The notes beneath the pieces were generated by a model. The model was not told the DNA's origin, did not search any database, and was given only the letters and a program-made list of their open reading frames with translations. A program made the position numbers and the translations under genes. Shown in pieces: positions 1 to 10,629 of a stretch of DNA of 64,000 nucleotides. The stretch covers positions 37,705,841-37,769,840 of the forward strand of contig OV884009.1 of assembly GCA_930367205.1 (NCBI GenBank). Reading direction: 5' to 3'. The DNA is from Acanthosoma haemorrhoidale (lineage: Eukaryota; Arthropoda; Insecta; Hemiptera; Acanthosomatidae). Each line of letters begins with the position of its first letter. Positions within the stretch are counted from its first letter, which is position 1.

Positions 1-113
1 TTTACGGTGGCCAAAGTATGTATTATTTTATCGTGCTTCTGAACTAAATTATAAATTAAATAAATAATGAACTTACGATAAAAAAAAAAAAAATTCATGG
101 TCACCCGAATTCC

Positions 114-359
114 ATGTACTCTGTAAGAAAGCATTACTCTGCGTCAAACACTTTAGAATACTTCAGAATCCTTGGTGACTCAGGAAGTTCATCAACGGTG
201 TGCACTATTAAAAATCAAAAATTACTAACCGGATATCCTGTTTTTATAAAGTTCTCTTTCATTGAAGAGCAGTCTGAAATTGAACTCAAATTCATCGGGT
301 TCGTAATGGACGCTGAGACAAGCTTTGTTCCTTGTAGTCACATTAAACCTGTTGAGTAG
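114..359 (+). CDS. Unidentified 81-codon open frame
   Basis: ATG at 114, TAG at 357-359. The protein (MYSVRKHYSASNTLEYFRIL, later IELKFIGFVMDAE) has a balanced residue composition, unlike the low-complexity frames common here. A GTAGCC directly after the stop resembles a donor. It lies just outside the BEL/Pao remnant. I do not recognise it; it could be a piece of a transposon or of a host gene cut by the window edge. Confidence 0.25.
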   Translation: MYSVRKHYSASNTLEYFRILGDSGSSSTVCTIKNQKLLTGYPVFIKFSFIEEQSEIELKFIGFVMDAETSFVPCSHIKPVE

Positions 360-609
360 GTAGCCAGTGCAACAGAGACATGTACCCTCCAGGCATTTGC
401 AAGGGTACTTTCGGGCAGTTGTAGATATTACTGAAAAAAAAACAATAGAAAAATCAACACATATACGAATTAAGAATATAGAACAGAGCATAAAAAATCT
501 TTAATCTAGGACCATGTCCCTTATGATTGACAACAATGCCTATAAAAAAGATACAATACATCACATAGGTGAGCAAATAAAATAATAATAAAAAAACTAA
601 AGGGTATAC

Positions 610-1070
610 CTCAAATTAAAAAATGTAATAGGATAATGCCAAGCGACCAAGCTTCCTGAAGGCTTCCGAACGGACAAAACTCTGATGACTCCATCCCTAC
701 CTGGATGGGTTTCAGTGACACGCGCCACTGGCCAATTTCCGCAGAGTGCGCGCCTCTCGAGGACAACCAAACTGTTGTTCCCTACCCTCAGCGTTACAGT
801 CTGTTAGTGCCACTTGATCCTCTGTTGAAGTTGGTGTAGGTATTCTCTACGCCATCTTCCCCATATCCTGGCAGCTTGGGCCTAGACTTTTTGTCACCTG
901 TCCTTGTGGCCAATAAATCACAGCTTCCGGCTGGTCGGGAAGGACGCCTGAGAAGTTCCTATCAGCGAGTGGCCCGGGGTCAGAAAGTCACAGATCTGGG
1001 TGTAATTGAGAGCTCTGGAATTCAAAAGCCCTTATACTTTCTAAATTTAATCAAGTCGTCCTATTTAAGT
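610..1070 (-). mobile_element. BEL/Pao retrotransposon remnant (integrase C-terminal region)
   Basis: On the minus strand the translation shows FLTPGHSLIGTSQASFP (about 1000-950), IWGRWRREYLHQLQQRIKW (about 870-810) and GNWPVARVTETHPGRDG with VIRVLSVRKPSGS (about 740-640). LTPGHFLIG, the W-RW--EYL-QLQ block and the R-V-HPG-DG-VRV block are hallmarks of the BEL/Pao integrase tail (DUF5641). Several stops are present, and flanking LTRs are not evident. Confidence 0.85.
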
Positions 1071-1500
1071 AGGCAGCGAGATCTTTTCACGGTGGGGCGG
1101 TTCAACCTTTAATTATTTTAGTGATTTTATTTATTTTAAGCCATTTTTTTTTACTTCAAATTTTCAATTTGCGAGCTGCGTTTTAGTATCTGACTACAAT
1201 GATTTTCGTTTATTGTTTTTGACCTTCCCTCTTTTTTTCTACTCTCCCTCATTATGCTCCTTTCCACTATCATCATTTCTCTTATCCGTAAACTTCAACC
1301 CGCCGTGCTGTTTTACATTGATCACCGTATATTGAATATGGAGCAACAATTATGTATATCAATATTTGAAGAGAAAGTACCAAATAATAAAAAAATAAGT
1401 GGTGGATTCAAACGCTGAATCAAAATAAGCATTGGTGATACTGTCATTGAACAGTATTTCTGTTTATTTGGAACTTGTATACATTTTGACAAATAGTTAC

Positions 1501-1716
1501 CTTGAGCTTCAGTTGTTGATTGAAGTTGAGTTGTTGGAGAAGTGCTTTTAGGAGTAGTAGATATTGTCGTAGTAGGCTTGGGAGTAGACGGCTTAGATGT
1601 CAATACAATCGTTACCGGAGTATTCACTTCATTGGTCGCTTCATCTGTTTCATTTTGAGTCGAACATAGCTCGATCCACAAAACCAACAATAATAACGAG
1701 ATCTTAGTTATCAACC
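1501..1716 (-). CDS. Possible internal exon of a secreted Thr/Pro-rich protein
   Basis: On the minus strand the acceptor TTTTTTTTTAAAG leads into an open frame of 72 codons, closed by the donor GTAACT at 1500-1495. It reads LITKISLLLLVLWIELCSTQ, a typical signal-peptide core, then NETDEATNEVN and a run of Thr, Pro, Ser and Lys (TPKPTTTISTTPKSTSP) suited to O-glycosylation. There is no ATG, so the start codon must lie in an upstream exon at higher coordinates; I could not find it. The frame stays open past the donor to 1322, but that part loses the Thr/Pro character. The partner exons may lie left of the window. The family is not recognisable. Confidence 0.4.
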
Positions 1717-1719
1717 TTT

Positions 1720-4700
1720 AAAAAAAAAATTGATTATTATTTCTACAAATGAATACTGAACTTGGACTACTCGATACAATGTTTCTATGACAAACCCGGG
1801 TTTGGTCTACATTTCCCTGAGTAAGAACGTCCCCAGACCATGGATCCATAGGTTTGTTTTAACATACTTTTTTTTTTAAATTAAAAATAAACCAAAAAAT
1901 ACGCTATTTTTTATAGAAATTAACGCATATTGTTCTTAATTGAAAAAAAATCATGTCTAGTGTATTGTGTCATAAACCAAAGGGTTGTATTAATGAATAA
2001 ACAGGTGTCCTCCCGCACTGAATTATTTCTAACCTCACCAATCAGTGCTGGAATACCCTCATTAATTCATTCATCAATGAAGATCTGACCTAAAACTGCC
2101 TTTTGTTAGATCTTTACAAATAAGGGTTTCGTTACTTTATGATTTTAATGACGTTTTGTCATTATGATCCACCAAAGTTTTAACACATTAATCAAGACGT
2201 CAAGGTCGTTGATTTTGGACCCTACTCATTGTAACAGTAAAACATAATTATTTTGTAGTTAGCAAGATTAATGACTTCATTATTTATCATGAGAGCGTTT
2301 TTATTTTTAGTATCTACGGAGAATCGAGTTAACCTTTCATGTAAAATGTCCCCCTTCCATGTTTAACTCAGGTTCAGCTAATATGGCGAACTCGCTTTTA
2401 ATGTCAATTTTAACGACTTTTTTTTATTACAGTTGAAAAAAAAAAAATTCTCTGTAAGGATTTCTGGTTTCTACTGAACCCTCCAAATCTCAAATAATTT
2501 GTCAAATAAATTTATTTACTTAGGGGGGAGTGGATCAATGTAAATGTAACCGATAGGGTCCGGCGTTAATAGAATTTCTATTTGTTTCATTGATTTTGTA
2601 TTGTAGAGTACTTTTTCGATTTATGGTCATAATTTCTCCAAAAAATACAAAATTTCAGTGCCATTCAAGACTTTTCTAATAAAAAAGCAAGGAAAATAAA
2701 TACATATAAACACGCTTACATGCTATCATTATGTGTACAATCTTTTTAATGTAAATGAATCAATTTATTGTTTCAGTAATTGTTAATATCCACTCTTGAT
2801 TTTGATTGAATTATAAAGGGTCAAATTGGGGAGCACCCCAGGTAGGAAAAGGTACGCCACTATTGTGTATTGTACATGATGTTTTACTTTCCCCATTTTA
2901 CTGAATACTCCGTAAGGGTAAGGTAAAAATAAACTGATGTTCCCTCACTATTTTAGAATATTCTATAGACAAACAGTTCCCCGAAATGAAGAGACGAGGT
3001 ACGAGCCCCTAACAGAAAACATTTATCATTAGTGAGAAAGTTGTCTAAGATAAGACTCACTTGCTGCTCATCCTGGCAGGGCTGACTTCCAACTAATGGA
3101 GAAAGGAGGCCAGAAGAAACCCGTTAGTCAAATAGCTCAGTCATTTTTTTAACATACGCGGGAGTTTTTATTTTTTTTATAGAAAATGTACCAGATTTTC
3201 AATAAAGTAAAGTGAAAGCGATAAATGGTTTATGGTTTTTAGGATCCCATTCCATTTCTCGTAAAACGTTAATTAATTGAATGCAGGCCATCGAACGCTC
3301 GCTACGCATTGCGACCCTGACTACTATAACTTCACGTACTAAATGAGCAGTTTTGTTCCAAAACCAATCAACTCCAAAAAACAGTTATAAGATAAACGTG
3401 ATTAATTTCGTACATCGTTTTTTAACTATAAAGCACCTATCAAATGTTTTAATACTAAATTAATTAGTAGGTTATGCCACATTGGCTTCCTGTGGCTCAA
3501 TTGATTCATAGATGCTCTCCTAAATAAGATTTTCTGGGGGGTAATTAATTCGATTTTTCGATAGTATATAGCACAATTATAAAATAAATAAAAAATTGTA
3601 AACAATTAAAATTATGTCAATTTCATTTGGTTGGTGCCGGTTGTCGATGGATACACAAGTATCTTGTAAATGAAATGATCAAATATGATATAAAAGTTTA
3701 AAAATCAAAAGTGAAAAGTTAAATGATGTCTCCTGGTCTAACGTAATCAGATATGCTACTCATATCTTTATATTTAAAATTTTATGTCCTATTCTATAAT
3801 TTTATTTACAAGAAAATTGGGAATGGTGTTATAACCACCAAAAGCGATCTTATCAGTGTAAAATAAATTTTGGGTAGACCAGGGGAATGTTTATTTATTA
3901 ATATAAGCCCTCAGCCAGCCTTCCAATTAAAATACTCCTTTAGTAATAAATAATATTGCAGAGAGGACGAGGAGTATTGCTTAATGTCAATCTTGTACGA
4001 GTATTGAAAAAATATACAAAATTTACAGTAATTTTTCTTGTTTTTTTCCTTGCTGTGATCAACATAATTTTGACTAATAATGCACTGTATTCAAACTAAA
4101 TTAATGTGTTGATTTGAGGCATTTCCGAGATGTAATGAGTCAAGAAAAGAACCGGTTTATTTAAATTATTTATTAGTAACATAATCAATAATTGATAATT
4201 CTGCAGTAGGTAGTAGTATAGGTGACTCCATCTCCTTTACGTGATTATTTTTACTTGTTATATATCTATTTATATTATGACCAATTAAACATGGTTCTAG
4301 CATTTTATTGATTTTTGACGTCTCAATTCTTGTTTTTAATAGTTAACTGTACGAGAACATTTGTAAATGTTATAACATATTTGTTCATTTGGTTTTAGGT
4401 ATTTTTATGTGCCAAATGAAATTATTTGTTTTGGTTTTCAAGTTACAGATTTTATGGTTTACCCATACATACATATTTTATTCAAATAGAATTGATATTT
4501 TTTTATTTAATAATGTTGTTTAGAATTTAAAATATTTATGTTCAACGCCACAGTCTAATGCATTTCAGATTGTTTTTAGCACTTTAAAATGCAGTGAACT
4601 GCCGAAAGTGCTTGTTTGTGTTTGTTTATTGTTTGTGAATAATCAACTCACAACATGCACACACATCCTATAATAATTATACGTTTAGTCCCAAAGATTG

Positions 4701-4787
4701 ATTTAAAAACGAATCATATCGTTATCAGAACTTCTCATTTGTTTACTTCGTATTTCACCACCAAATATTCTTCTAGATATCCTATGA
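1720..4787. other. Gene-free AT-rich DNA
   Basis: I see no credible open frame or transposon domain. Scattered GC-richer islands (about 2000-2100, 2830-2880, 3000-3120) look like decayed repeats but cannot be assigned. Confidence 0.6.
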
Positions 4788-5378
4788 AGAATTCTCACTT
4801 TAAAATGTAGGACTTGTTGTGGAGAGTAAACAATGCTCGCAGCTTTATCGACACTGTCTAGATTTGTGTCGTAGCTAGAGCTGGGTTTTGATGATAACGT
4901 AATTCAAGATGTGTTGTTTTTCTGAATGTTTAGACTTCAGTAATGGTCCTGAATAGATAACCCCAGATATCAGTTTGTGTATATAGGTACCGTTGTTTTT
5001 TTTAGGCTGCGTGCACAATGAAAACAGCGTATCAGTAAAAACTTCCATTATATGGAAACTGAGGAATCAATTCATTCTCACTATTTAGAAAAGTTTAAGG
5101 GAACAAAAAGAGATGAAGGAAGCAAATGTGGGGATACTAACTATAAGGGCACAATTTATAAATTATATGTTACGAATCTAAGTACTAAATGCTCGGAATT
5201 TCATACCTTATAGTGGTGAGTAGGATCTAGGATGTAGGCTTAAATTTTATTTTACTTGTTTAGTCCTGTGGCCTAAATTTTGTAAAATATCATTATTTTT
5301 TTTTTTTTTTTTTTGTCCCCATTGACATATTTAAATTATGTTATTAACGTAAGGGTAAAAATAGAACTTTTGATTTTA
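4788..5378 (+). repeat. Exon-bearing repeat unit, copy 1
   Basis: From TTCTCACTTTAAAATG to AATAGAACTTTTGATTT this stretch matches 13037-13640 over almost its whole length with scattered changes. It contains an exon-like block at 5006-5215 with acceptor TTTTTAG and donor GTGAGT. Its open frame is broken by frameshifts compared with copy 2. It lacks the direct repeats that flank copy 2. Confidence 0.9.
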
Positions 5379-6572
5379 ATCTTGTGTGAAATTGATGTTA
5401 AACTAACATGAACGAATCAAAAAAAAAAACTAAAATGGTCGGTATAAGAAAACAACTGAATCACAATAGCAATCTGACATTCCTAATTGTAGTAGCTTTT
5501 ACCTTATGTGCAATGAATGAATGAGTGAATGAATGAGATAAAAAATAATCCCCCCTCACCCGGTTTGCTTCATATTAATCAAATACAGGGCAGCGCCCCT
5601 TAGAAAATTCGTATCATGTCAAAGAATACCTTTAAAAATAATATCACCGAAACTCCACCATGCTGCGAGTTATACTCAATAAGTCTGGTAATAATAAAAT
5701 TTTTGTGCGAGAATTTGAAGAATGAAGTAATTTTCTTCTTTTTTTAATATGTTTCTACTTGTTAAACTTGCTATAAACTATTATTTTAAAATTTAAGTAA
5801 CTTATAAATTAATGTCGATTGATACAGCTGTAAGGTTGTTACTGTAAGTGTACTACTGGTATAAAGTAGAGTGTTCAGTAGGTAAAATAACGTAGGTAAA
5901 AAAAAAAAAAGTAGGTATAAGTGTTACTGTCAAGTAACATAGCTACTGTCCGTTGGCTAAGAGAATGCTTAGCCACGACGATTGCAAGGCTATCCAACGT
6001 TCCTCAGCGGGATTCACTTAGCTTTACTACTAACTTACTACTTAGTAATTTTTATTTGACATTTATAAATTTGAATGTTTCGCGCTGGCTGGTGGCAAAG
6101 AGCCTGAATAATATAACGTACAGATTATAATGGCATTGAATCGTCTAGTTTCTGATTGGCTGCCTTCCCCCACGCATTTGCCAGCATGTTCTCTTGAATA
6201 GGAAATACGAGGTTTACCTTTTATAGTTATATATGAGTGTATGTTATTTCACGACATAAACCAAAAGTTTACAGTAAATAGCTTTGTTTGCAGCCAACTC
6301 CAATCCTTATTTCTTTCAAAAAACCGCGTTTCAGTCCCTTTACAGTATTTTTTACCAGATAGATCAAGGTAAGGATTAATATTTGCCTTATTATATGTGT
6401 CTAATACAAAATTCATACCTTATTTTATTTAGTTTCTTATAATTTTATTTTAGGTGGCTAAACACAATCCTTTTGATTTTACTAAGTTATTGTTTTTGAA
6501 AACTTACTACAATTTTGTATTTCTATTGGAAAAGCTGTGTCTCTGTATCTCAGCCGCTATCTTTTATTTTTT
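5379..6572. other. Mostly unassigned DNA before the solo LTR
   Basis: The GC-richer block 5930-6110, with GGATTCACTTAGC and TTTCGCGCTGGCTGG, resembles neither coding sequence nor a known repeat. The 69-codon frame there looks like chance. The only exon-like feature is at 6294-6368. Confidence 0.5.
6294..6368 (+). CDS. Candidate host exon, unknown gene
   Basis: Acceptor GTTTGCAG and donor GTAAGG enclose 75 bases open in one frame (NSNPYFFQKTAFQSLYSIFY). It ends one base into a codon, the phase needed by the candidate terminal exon at 10523-10623. There is no homology to support it; an untranslated or chance exon is equally possible. Confidence 0.2.
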
Positions 6573-6577
6573 ATGAC

Positions 6578-7435
6578 TGTAGGGTCGTCACGAGGGGGGG
6601 TGCCTAGTAACCCTAGCCCTAGTGACGAAGTGAGGGTTTATTAGGCTATGACCTGGACAATTGCTTCATGACGGGTCTTACTACCGTACTATTTGACTCC
6701 ATATTTGATAGGTATGTGCCCCGACAGTGCACTATGTTCAAGAAAAGAGGTATAGGGTAGGTATTGTAGGTAGTTTATGTGGTCTTGGAATGACCACGAA
6801 TTCACACTCGGTATCTGAGGGTAGACGAAAACCGTCCGGATCCAAAGGTGAGTGTGAACCGGAGAGAGGCAGACTGGATTGCCGTGGGAGACACTACTAG
6901 GTAAAGTTTGTAGGGTCACGGCAACCGTTGTCCGCGAGGGAGAGGTCTCTCCCAAGGAGGTGCTAGTTTTAACAATACGAAGGCAGAGAATCCCACTAGG
7001 AAAGTGTGGGGTCTGGCGACGCCGGAATAAAACATAGCGAGGTCATAAATGAGAAGGCCAAATCTTGAAACATTAGTGCAGCTGCAGGTACCAGTCAGAG
7101 AACCGTAGTTAGAATGATTTACCGGCCAAAACTAGGGGGTATTGGGATTTTATTCTGACCAACCAAACCGCAGGGTTGTGGTGACGCTTGCCTGTTCTAG
7201 ACCAGGACCCACCCAGCCTCCTAGCCGCTACCTGACTCTCCCATTAAGGGCTTCTGACTAGTTTTTTTTGCAGCTGCGTCTTTTATTGTTTACAATATTT
7301 ACATTGGTATGACTTATGGTTTGGTAATGTTATTCACATTTGTTTAAATTAATTTACAAAATATTATAACCAATTTACAATATATATACAATAGAGTATA
7401 GGGTGATTTATCTTATGTAGTTAGCGGTCGCTACA
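6578..7435 (+). mobile_element. Solo LTR (858 bp) with 5-bp target duplication
   Basis: It begins TGTAGGGTCGTCACGAGG and ends TTAGCGGTCGCTACA, with ATGAC duplicated at 6573-6577 and 7436-7440. The first 200 bases and the last 60 match the LTR at 41877-42438. The internal part differs in length. The superfamily cannot be fixed from the LTR alone. An 88-codon open frame on its minus strand has no protein character and is a shadow. Confidence 0.92.
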
Positions 7436-8679
7436 ATGACCTTAACCTTAATTTTTGAATCTGTGCTGCAACCTATCTGCCTATTCTCTGAACCACTGCT
7501 TGTTTACATAACCTTTTGTTTATATGTAACCTTCCTGTATCTCTTTATCTTCGAACAACATACATTGAGAACCCTTGTACGAGTAATTTAGCATTTTTCC
7601 GTTTTCTAATATTTATAGAGAAATCTATCAGTTACAATTGATATTTTACTGAATATGTGGTTGGCATTTGATATTGTATAATTAAGTTATTTTTTTTTGT
7701 TTGTATTATATTCATTAACGCTGCTACAAACATGACATCCTGCAAAGGAGAAAGGGTATTTATAGTTCATTAATGTAAAGATTTCTTACTTTATAAATTT
7801 AAAAATCAAAATTCCTACAGTATTAGTTGAAGTTAATAAGACTAATTTAGTTAAAAGAACTTTATTAAAAATTAAAAATTTTTACAGCAATCGATACACA
7901 ATTATTATAGAGAGAGCTTGTGACTTTAATTTAATGACTTATTTCTTAGGGGAGAAAAGGCTTTTTAGCCAAAACCACTTTACTTGACACAGTATGATGA
8001 GATGGTAGAATAGAGTGTTAGCATACGGATTAGAATGGCCAGGGAGGCGAGAATGGTAGTTCTGTTACTGGGGGGGGGGTAGCTGGGTATTGGATGAATG
8101 GGATATTGAGATCGGCATGAAGGGTAAGGCTGTTGACATAGAAAATGAGCATTGGCTATCTTGGGGAGGATTCTGGATTGCAGGGGATGGATGCAAAGTA
8201 TATTGGAGGGTTTGGCACTGTCCTAGATTTCAATTCTGTAGGACCAGGTAGGTTAGAGTATAGTTCACCTGAGGCCGGATTTGTGTTTTAGAGCTCTTGG
8301 TTGTTTGCCTTTATGACATGATTCAAACTTCAAGACAAAGAATCATTTTTTCAAAATTTTGCAGATCATGTTCACTGGTGTTTGTTTAAATATCTGAGTT
8401 TAATGGAAGGATATCCAGCAATAGTCAAATTAGGGGGTATTTTCCTGTTTTGTCCCCGTGTATGCACTGTTACTCATAAATAACAAAAACATCAAGATAT
8501 GTTATTAATTTGTAAAATTTTGTCATACTATGATGTGATATAACATAATAGATCATCATATCAAATAATATATACTTCAGCAATTTTTAATAAACCATAA
8601 TACAGATTTATTTTTCAAAATGATATAGCTTAATGCTATGAATGTTACCTGTATGAAAATCATTGATTGAATTTTGAAA

Positions 8680-8960
8680 ACAGTAATTACCTGTTCCATT
8701 CTATTAAGCTTAAAGTCTTGCAAAGCTCCACTGCTCATAAGGAACTTGGCAGGCTTTTCCACCCAATGTGCTTATTATTTTTAAGCTTGTCAATTGCCTC
8801 CATTATTTCACCTTTGTCACATGGGTCAAGTTCAAATTCCAGGTCACTTTTATATCTCTTCCAATGTAATTTCCATTCTCACTGCACTTTCTTCATAATC
8901 TCTTTTAGTGGTTACAGGTCCTACGATGACCTTTTATTCATATTATTTAGTAGACAGGCA
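8680..8960 (-). mobile_element. RTE-like LINE fragment (start of reverse transcriptase)
   Basis: The minus strand reads TKRDYEESAVRMEITLEEI and, after a frame change, DPCDKGEIMEAIDKLKNNKH followed by LPSSLL. This is the region before RT block 1 in RTE-type LINEs, the same part as the start of the fragment at 60.1 kb. It is short and frameshifted. Confidence 0.6.
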
Positions 8961-9565
8961 TTGAGTCTTCAGTCCAGAAGTTTGTATGATAGATCCTATT
9001 CTTCTCATCACTTTCTATGGTTTCTTTAGGGCATGAATTCTGATGGTGCTATAAATTGACAAAAATGTACACACAACCAGTTGAGGCAAATTCTTTTGCT
9101 TACTGCCTTAATCAGATTAGTTTCTTAAACTTCCCCTGACAATGTGACACAACAGTTGACAGTGTGATTTTTCAACATCGCTTGATGTTAACAAGAGTTG
9201 CCAGCCTTTGATCTGCTTAGACTCTTGCTACCAAACCCACCAACATGATGTTTGGAATATAGTGTCTAATCTATATATCAGATATTTTACCTGGTTACCA
9301 TTAATAACTATTTACATTTTTTTTATCCAGTATTTCATTATATAACCTCATTTCCTTTAGGTTAGTAATTGTTCTTTTCATAAAACCTATGGTTGCGCTA
9401 AGCAGTAACAACAAACTAGAAGGAAAATCTCTTCTATCAGCTAGGAGTGAATGTTTTAAGATCTTTTTGTTTAAGATAACATGTTCGTTAACATTAATAT
9501 AACAATATTTCTTAGAATTCATAGTGGAATAAATTTACATTAATGGTAATAGCTTTGTTTTTTAG

Positions 9566-9742
9566 GTAACATTCAAAGGAACAAAAAGAACTGACATGGT
9601 ACCTTTTACAGTAAATGATCGAGATTTTATACCCTTTCAATTCATGGATGAAGCATTTCTGCCTTTCTCTGATATTTCTCAAAGAACACTGTTTGCTTTG
9701 TTTGCTAGAGAGAACAACACATATTGTTTGCTTTGTGGATAA
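9566..9742 (+). CDS. Candidate 58-codon terminal exon, unknown gene
   Basis: The acceptor TTTTTTAG leads into a frame open to TAA at 9740-9742: VTFKGTKRTDMVPFTVNDRD, then a stretch rich in Phe and Asp ending NNTYCLLCG. The opposite strand is also open for 89 codons, so coding on this strand is not proven. The family is unknown. Confidence 0.2.
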   Translation, partial: VTFKGTKRTDMVPFTVNDRDFIPFQFMDEAFLPFSDISQRTLFALFARENNTYCLLCG

Positions 9743-10329
9743 GTATTTTTTCTCAAAAACAAAACAAAATAACAATAACAAAATTTTATAATTTAAGGGG
9801 ATTTATTCACAAGTTTGTAAAATATTTATATTGTTTTGTTTCCTTATTTAATATTTTGTTATATTATGATGTTTGATGTGATACATCTATAGAACAGTTT
9901 TAATAAACCATAATAATCAATAAACTTTACTCTGTGGTCAGATATATAAATACAAACACATAAATAAAGTGCAACAACGGATCAAAGATAACACTAGGTA
10001 ACCTGTTTACAAACAATTTTAACATTGTCTTTGGAAAAAGAAAGAACAAAAAATTTTAAGAAATGAGCATATGTAGTATATTACAGGATACTAATCTGAA
10101 AATAATCCAATGCAAGCTCAGGCAAACCCTTGGAGTATCGTTCTGAGAGACAAATATTCCTCTGAATGTAATGAAGACTATTGTTCCATGCCAAACACTA
10201 ATGAAAGTAAGAACCGGAACACTGGTGAAAGATTGTATTTAGTTTCATTTAAAGAAATTATATAAAGATACATGGCTTTTTTTTTTAATACGGACATTTT
10301 TCATTATTAAGTACTGTTGCTACTGATCT

Positions 10330-10455
10330 TCATCCTCCTTCCTTTTTTTTCAACCAGTCAAGTCCGCTCTTGTGGTATGCTTCACATGCTACATCTTTCC
10401 AAAATTTCTGCGTTCTTCTTCTGCCATCCTCATGTCATGATCAAACCACCTTTAT
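10330..10455 (-). mobile_element. Possible LINE C-terminal scrap
   Basis: The minus strand shows FDHDMRMAEERRRNFGKM-like text with stops, similar to the RMAEDR--WR region near the C-terminus of RTE-type LINE polyproteins. The fragment is very short and the identification is weak. Confidence 0.35.
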
Positions 10456-10522
10456 AAAATTATTTTACTTTTTTTAAATGTTCTTTATTTTATTCTATAA
10501 AAATTTAACATCATTGTTTCAG

Positions 10523-10623
10523 GTCCAGAAGTGTTGAAGGTAATTGATCAGAGCCAAGGTGAAACGTTAACAAGAGAATTAGTGAAATGTCAAAGACTAA
10601 AATACAAAGTATCAATGATATAG
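10523..10623 (+). CDS. Candidate terminal exon, unknown gene
   Basis: Acceptor ATTGTTTCAG, then 32 codons to TAG at 10621-10623: PEVLKVIDQSQGETLTRELV, then KCQRLKYKVSMI. The composition is that of a soluble protein and the acceptor is strong. Poly(A) signals (AATAAA) follow at about 11480 and 11626. I do not recognise the protein. Confidence 0.3.
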
Positions 10624-10629
10624 GATTAG

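Noticed and set aside
876..1112. 78-codon plus-strand frame
   Set aside because: It is antisense to the BEL/Pao integrase tail, whose LTPGHSLIG motif fixes the coding strand as minus.
6689..6955. 88-codon minus-strand frame
   Set aside because: It is wholly inside the solo LTR 6578-7435 and has no protein features.
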